Shown here piece by piece: positions 63,931-64,000 of a stretch of DNA of 64,000 nucleotides (within the stretch, counting starts at the first letter, position 1; each line of letters begins with the position of its first letter). Made by a program: the position numbers and the translations under genes. Origin of the DNA: Streptomyces cyaneus (GTDB lineage Bacteria > Actinomycetota > Actinomycetes > Streptomycetales > Streptomycetaceae); the NCBI RefSeq assembly GCF_004028635.1, contig NZ_RQJW01000005.1, positions 620,001 through 684,000 of the forward strand, given 5' to 3'. The notes beneath the pieces were generated by a model. It was not told the DNA's origin and did no database searches. It was given only the letters and a program-made list of their open reading frames with translations.

Positions 63931-64000
63931 ATGAGCCAGTCCACGAACGCCCAGGCAACGGTCCAGCACGCACAGCCCTCCGTGGGCTCCATCGCCGCGC
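63931..64000 (+). CDS. ppk: Polyphosphate kinase Ppk, N-terminus (partial)
   Basis: An ATG at 63931 opens a frame running off the window: MSQSTNAQATVQHAQPSVGS then IAA. This matches the distinctive N-terminus of streptomycete polyphosphate kinase (variable Gln/Ala start, then VQHAQPSVGSIAA) as I remember it, and the position downstream of the mshD region fits. Ppk makes polyphosphate from ATP. Only 23 codons are visible, so the call rests on that short match. Confidence 0.65.
   Translation, partial: MSQSTNAQATVQHAQPSVGSIAA

Noticed and set aside
1..64000. Many long open frames antisense to, or in other frames of, the listed genes
   Set aside because: High GC makes stop-free shadow frames common. 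These are rich in Arg/Pro/Gly/Ala, lack ribosome sites, and overlap genes with clear domains.
1..64000. tRNA, rRNA or CRISPR elements
   Set aside because: No cloverleaf-like GGTTCGAATCC arm in context, no rRNA sequence and no regularly spaced repeats with unique spacers were seen.

Overview
The window is high-GC actinobacterial chromosome, almost certainly Streptomyces. Evidence: strong third-position GC, frequent GTG starts, mycothiol genes (mshA, mshD), the c-di-GMP-dependent WhiG anti-sigma factor RsiG with both of its signature motifs, the orphan nitrogen regulator GlnR, the Fur-family regulator Nur, and intergenic repeats typical of the genus. From memory (not checked), the backbone gene order mshA ... 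nur ... glnR, lacI, htrA, RR/HK ... 5'-nucleotidase, mshD ... ppk matches the core-arm gene order of S. coelicolor, reversed here. Accessory genes interrupt it.

Layout. 1-4.4 kb: end of an MFS exporter, a TIR-NB-ARC-TPR protein, and a divergent DUF2000/AraC pair. 4.4-10.3 kb: ybjN-mshA (with a SigR-type promoter), a methyltransferase, an NlpC/P60 hydrolase and a response-regulator/PP2C phosphatase. 10.4-13.5 kb: DUF2516 protein, HBHA-like protein, XRE regulator, a 101-bp tandem repeat and a VOC protein. 13.8-20.3 kb: HxlR/imine reductase pair, HAD protein, RraA-like protein, a deazaflavin-reductase/hemerythrin fusion and a TetR-HelD-type helicase unit.

20.3-27.8 kb is the oddest stretch. Two APH-fold kinases, two HAD phosphatases, two GntR regulators and one membrane protein are arranged as three two-gene units. 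The GntR regulators and the membrane protein share a degenerate PLD-like C-terminal domain. Each GntR gene is divergent from a roughly 60-residue membrane microprotein carrying a QWKYG motif.

28-44.7 kb is mostly housekeeping: Eis-like acetyltransferase, rsiG, dtd, ygfZ, nur, nitrobindin-like protein, DsrE protein, a sulfurtransferase operon led by a leaderless Cys leader peptide, DUF2993, MoaD, hydrolase, glnR, lacI, htrA and a two-component system.

44.8-57.2 kb looks accessory: a duplicated small membrane protein pair flanking a secreted aerolysin-like protein, a bifunctional pectate lyase/pectinesterase, a secreted carbonic anhydrase, three decayed genes, a second DUF2993 protein, and a two-gene operon pairing a KAP P-loop NTPase with an Hsp70-like ATPase. 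That operon is the best candidate for an undescribed (possibly defensive) system. 57.4-64 kb returns to backbone: secreted 5'-nucleotidase, mshD, a YtrA-type GntR-ABC exporter operon and the start of ppk. No tRNA, rRNA, CRISPR array or intact insertion sequence was recognised.
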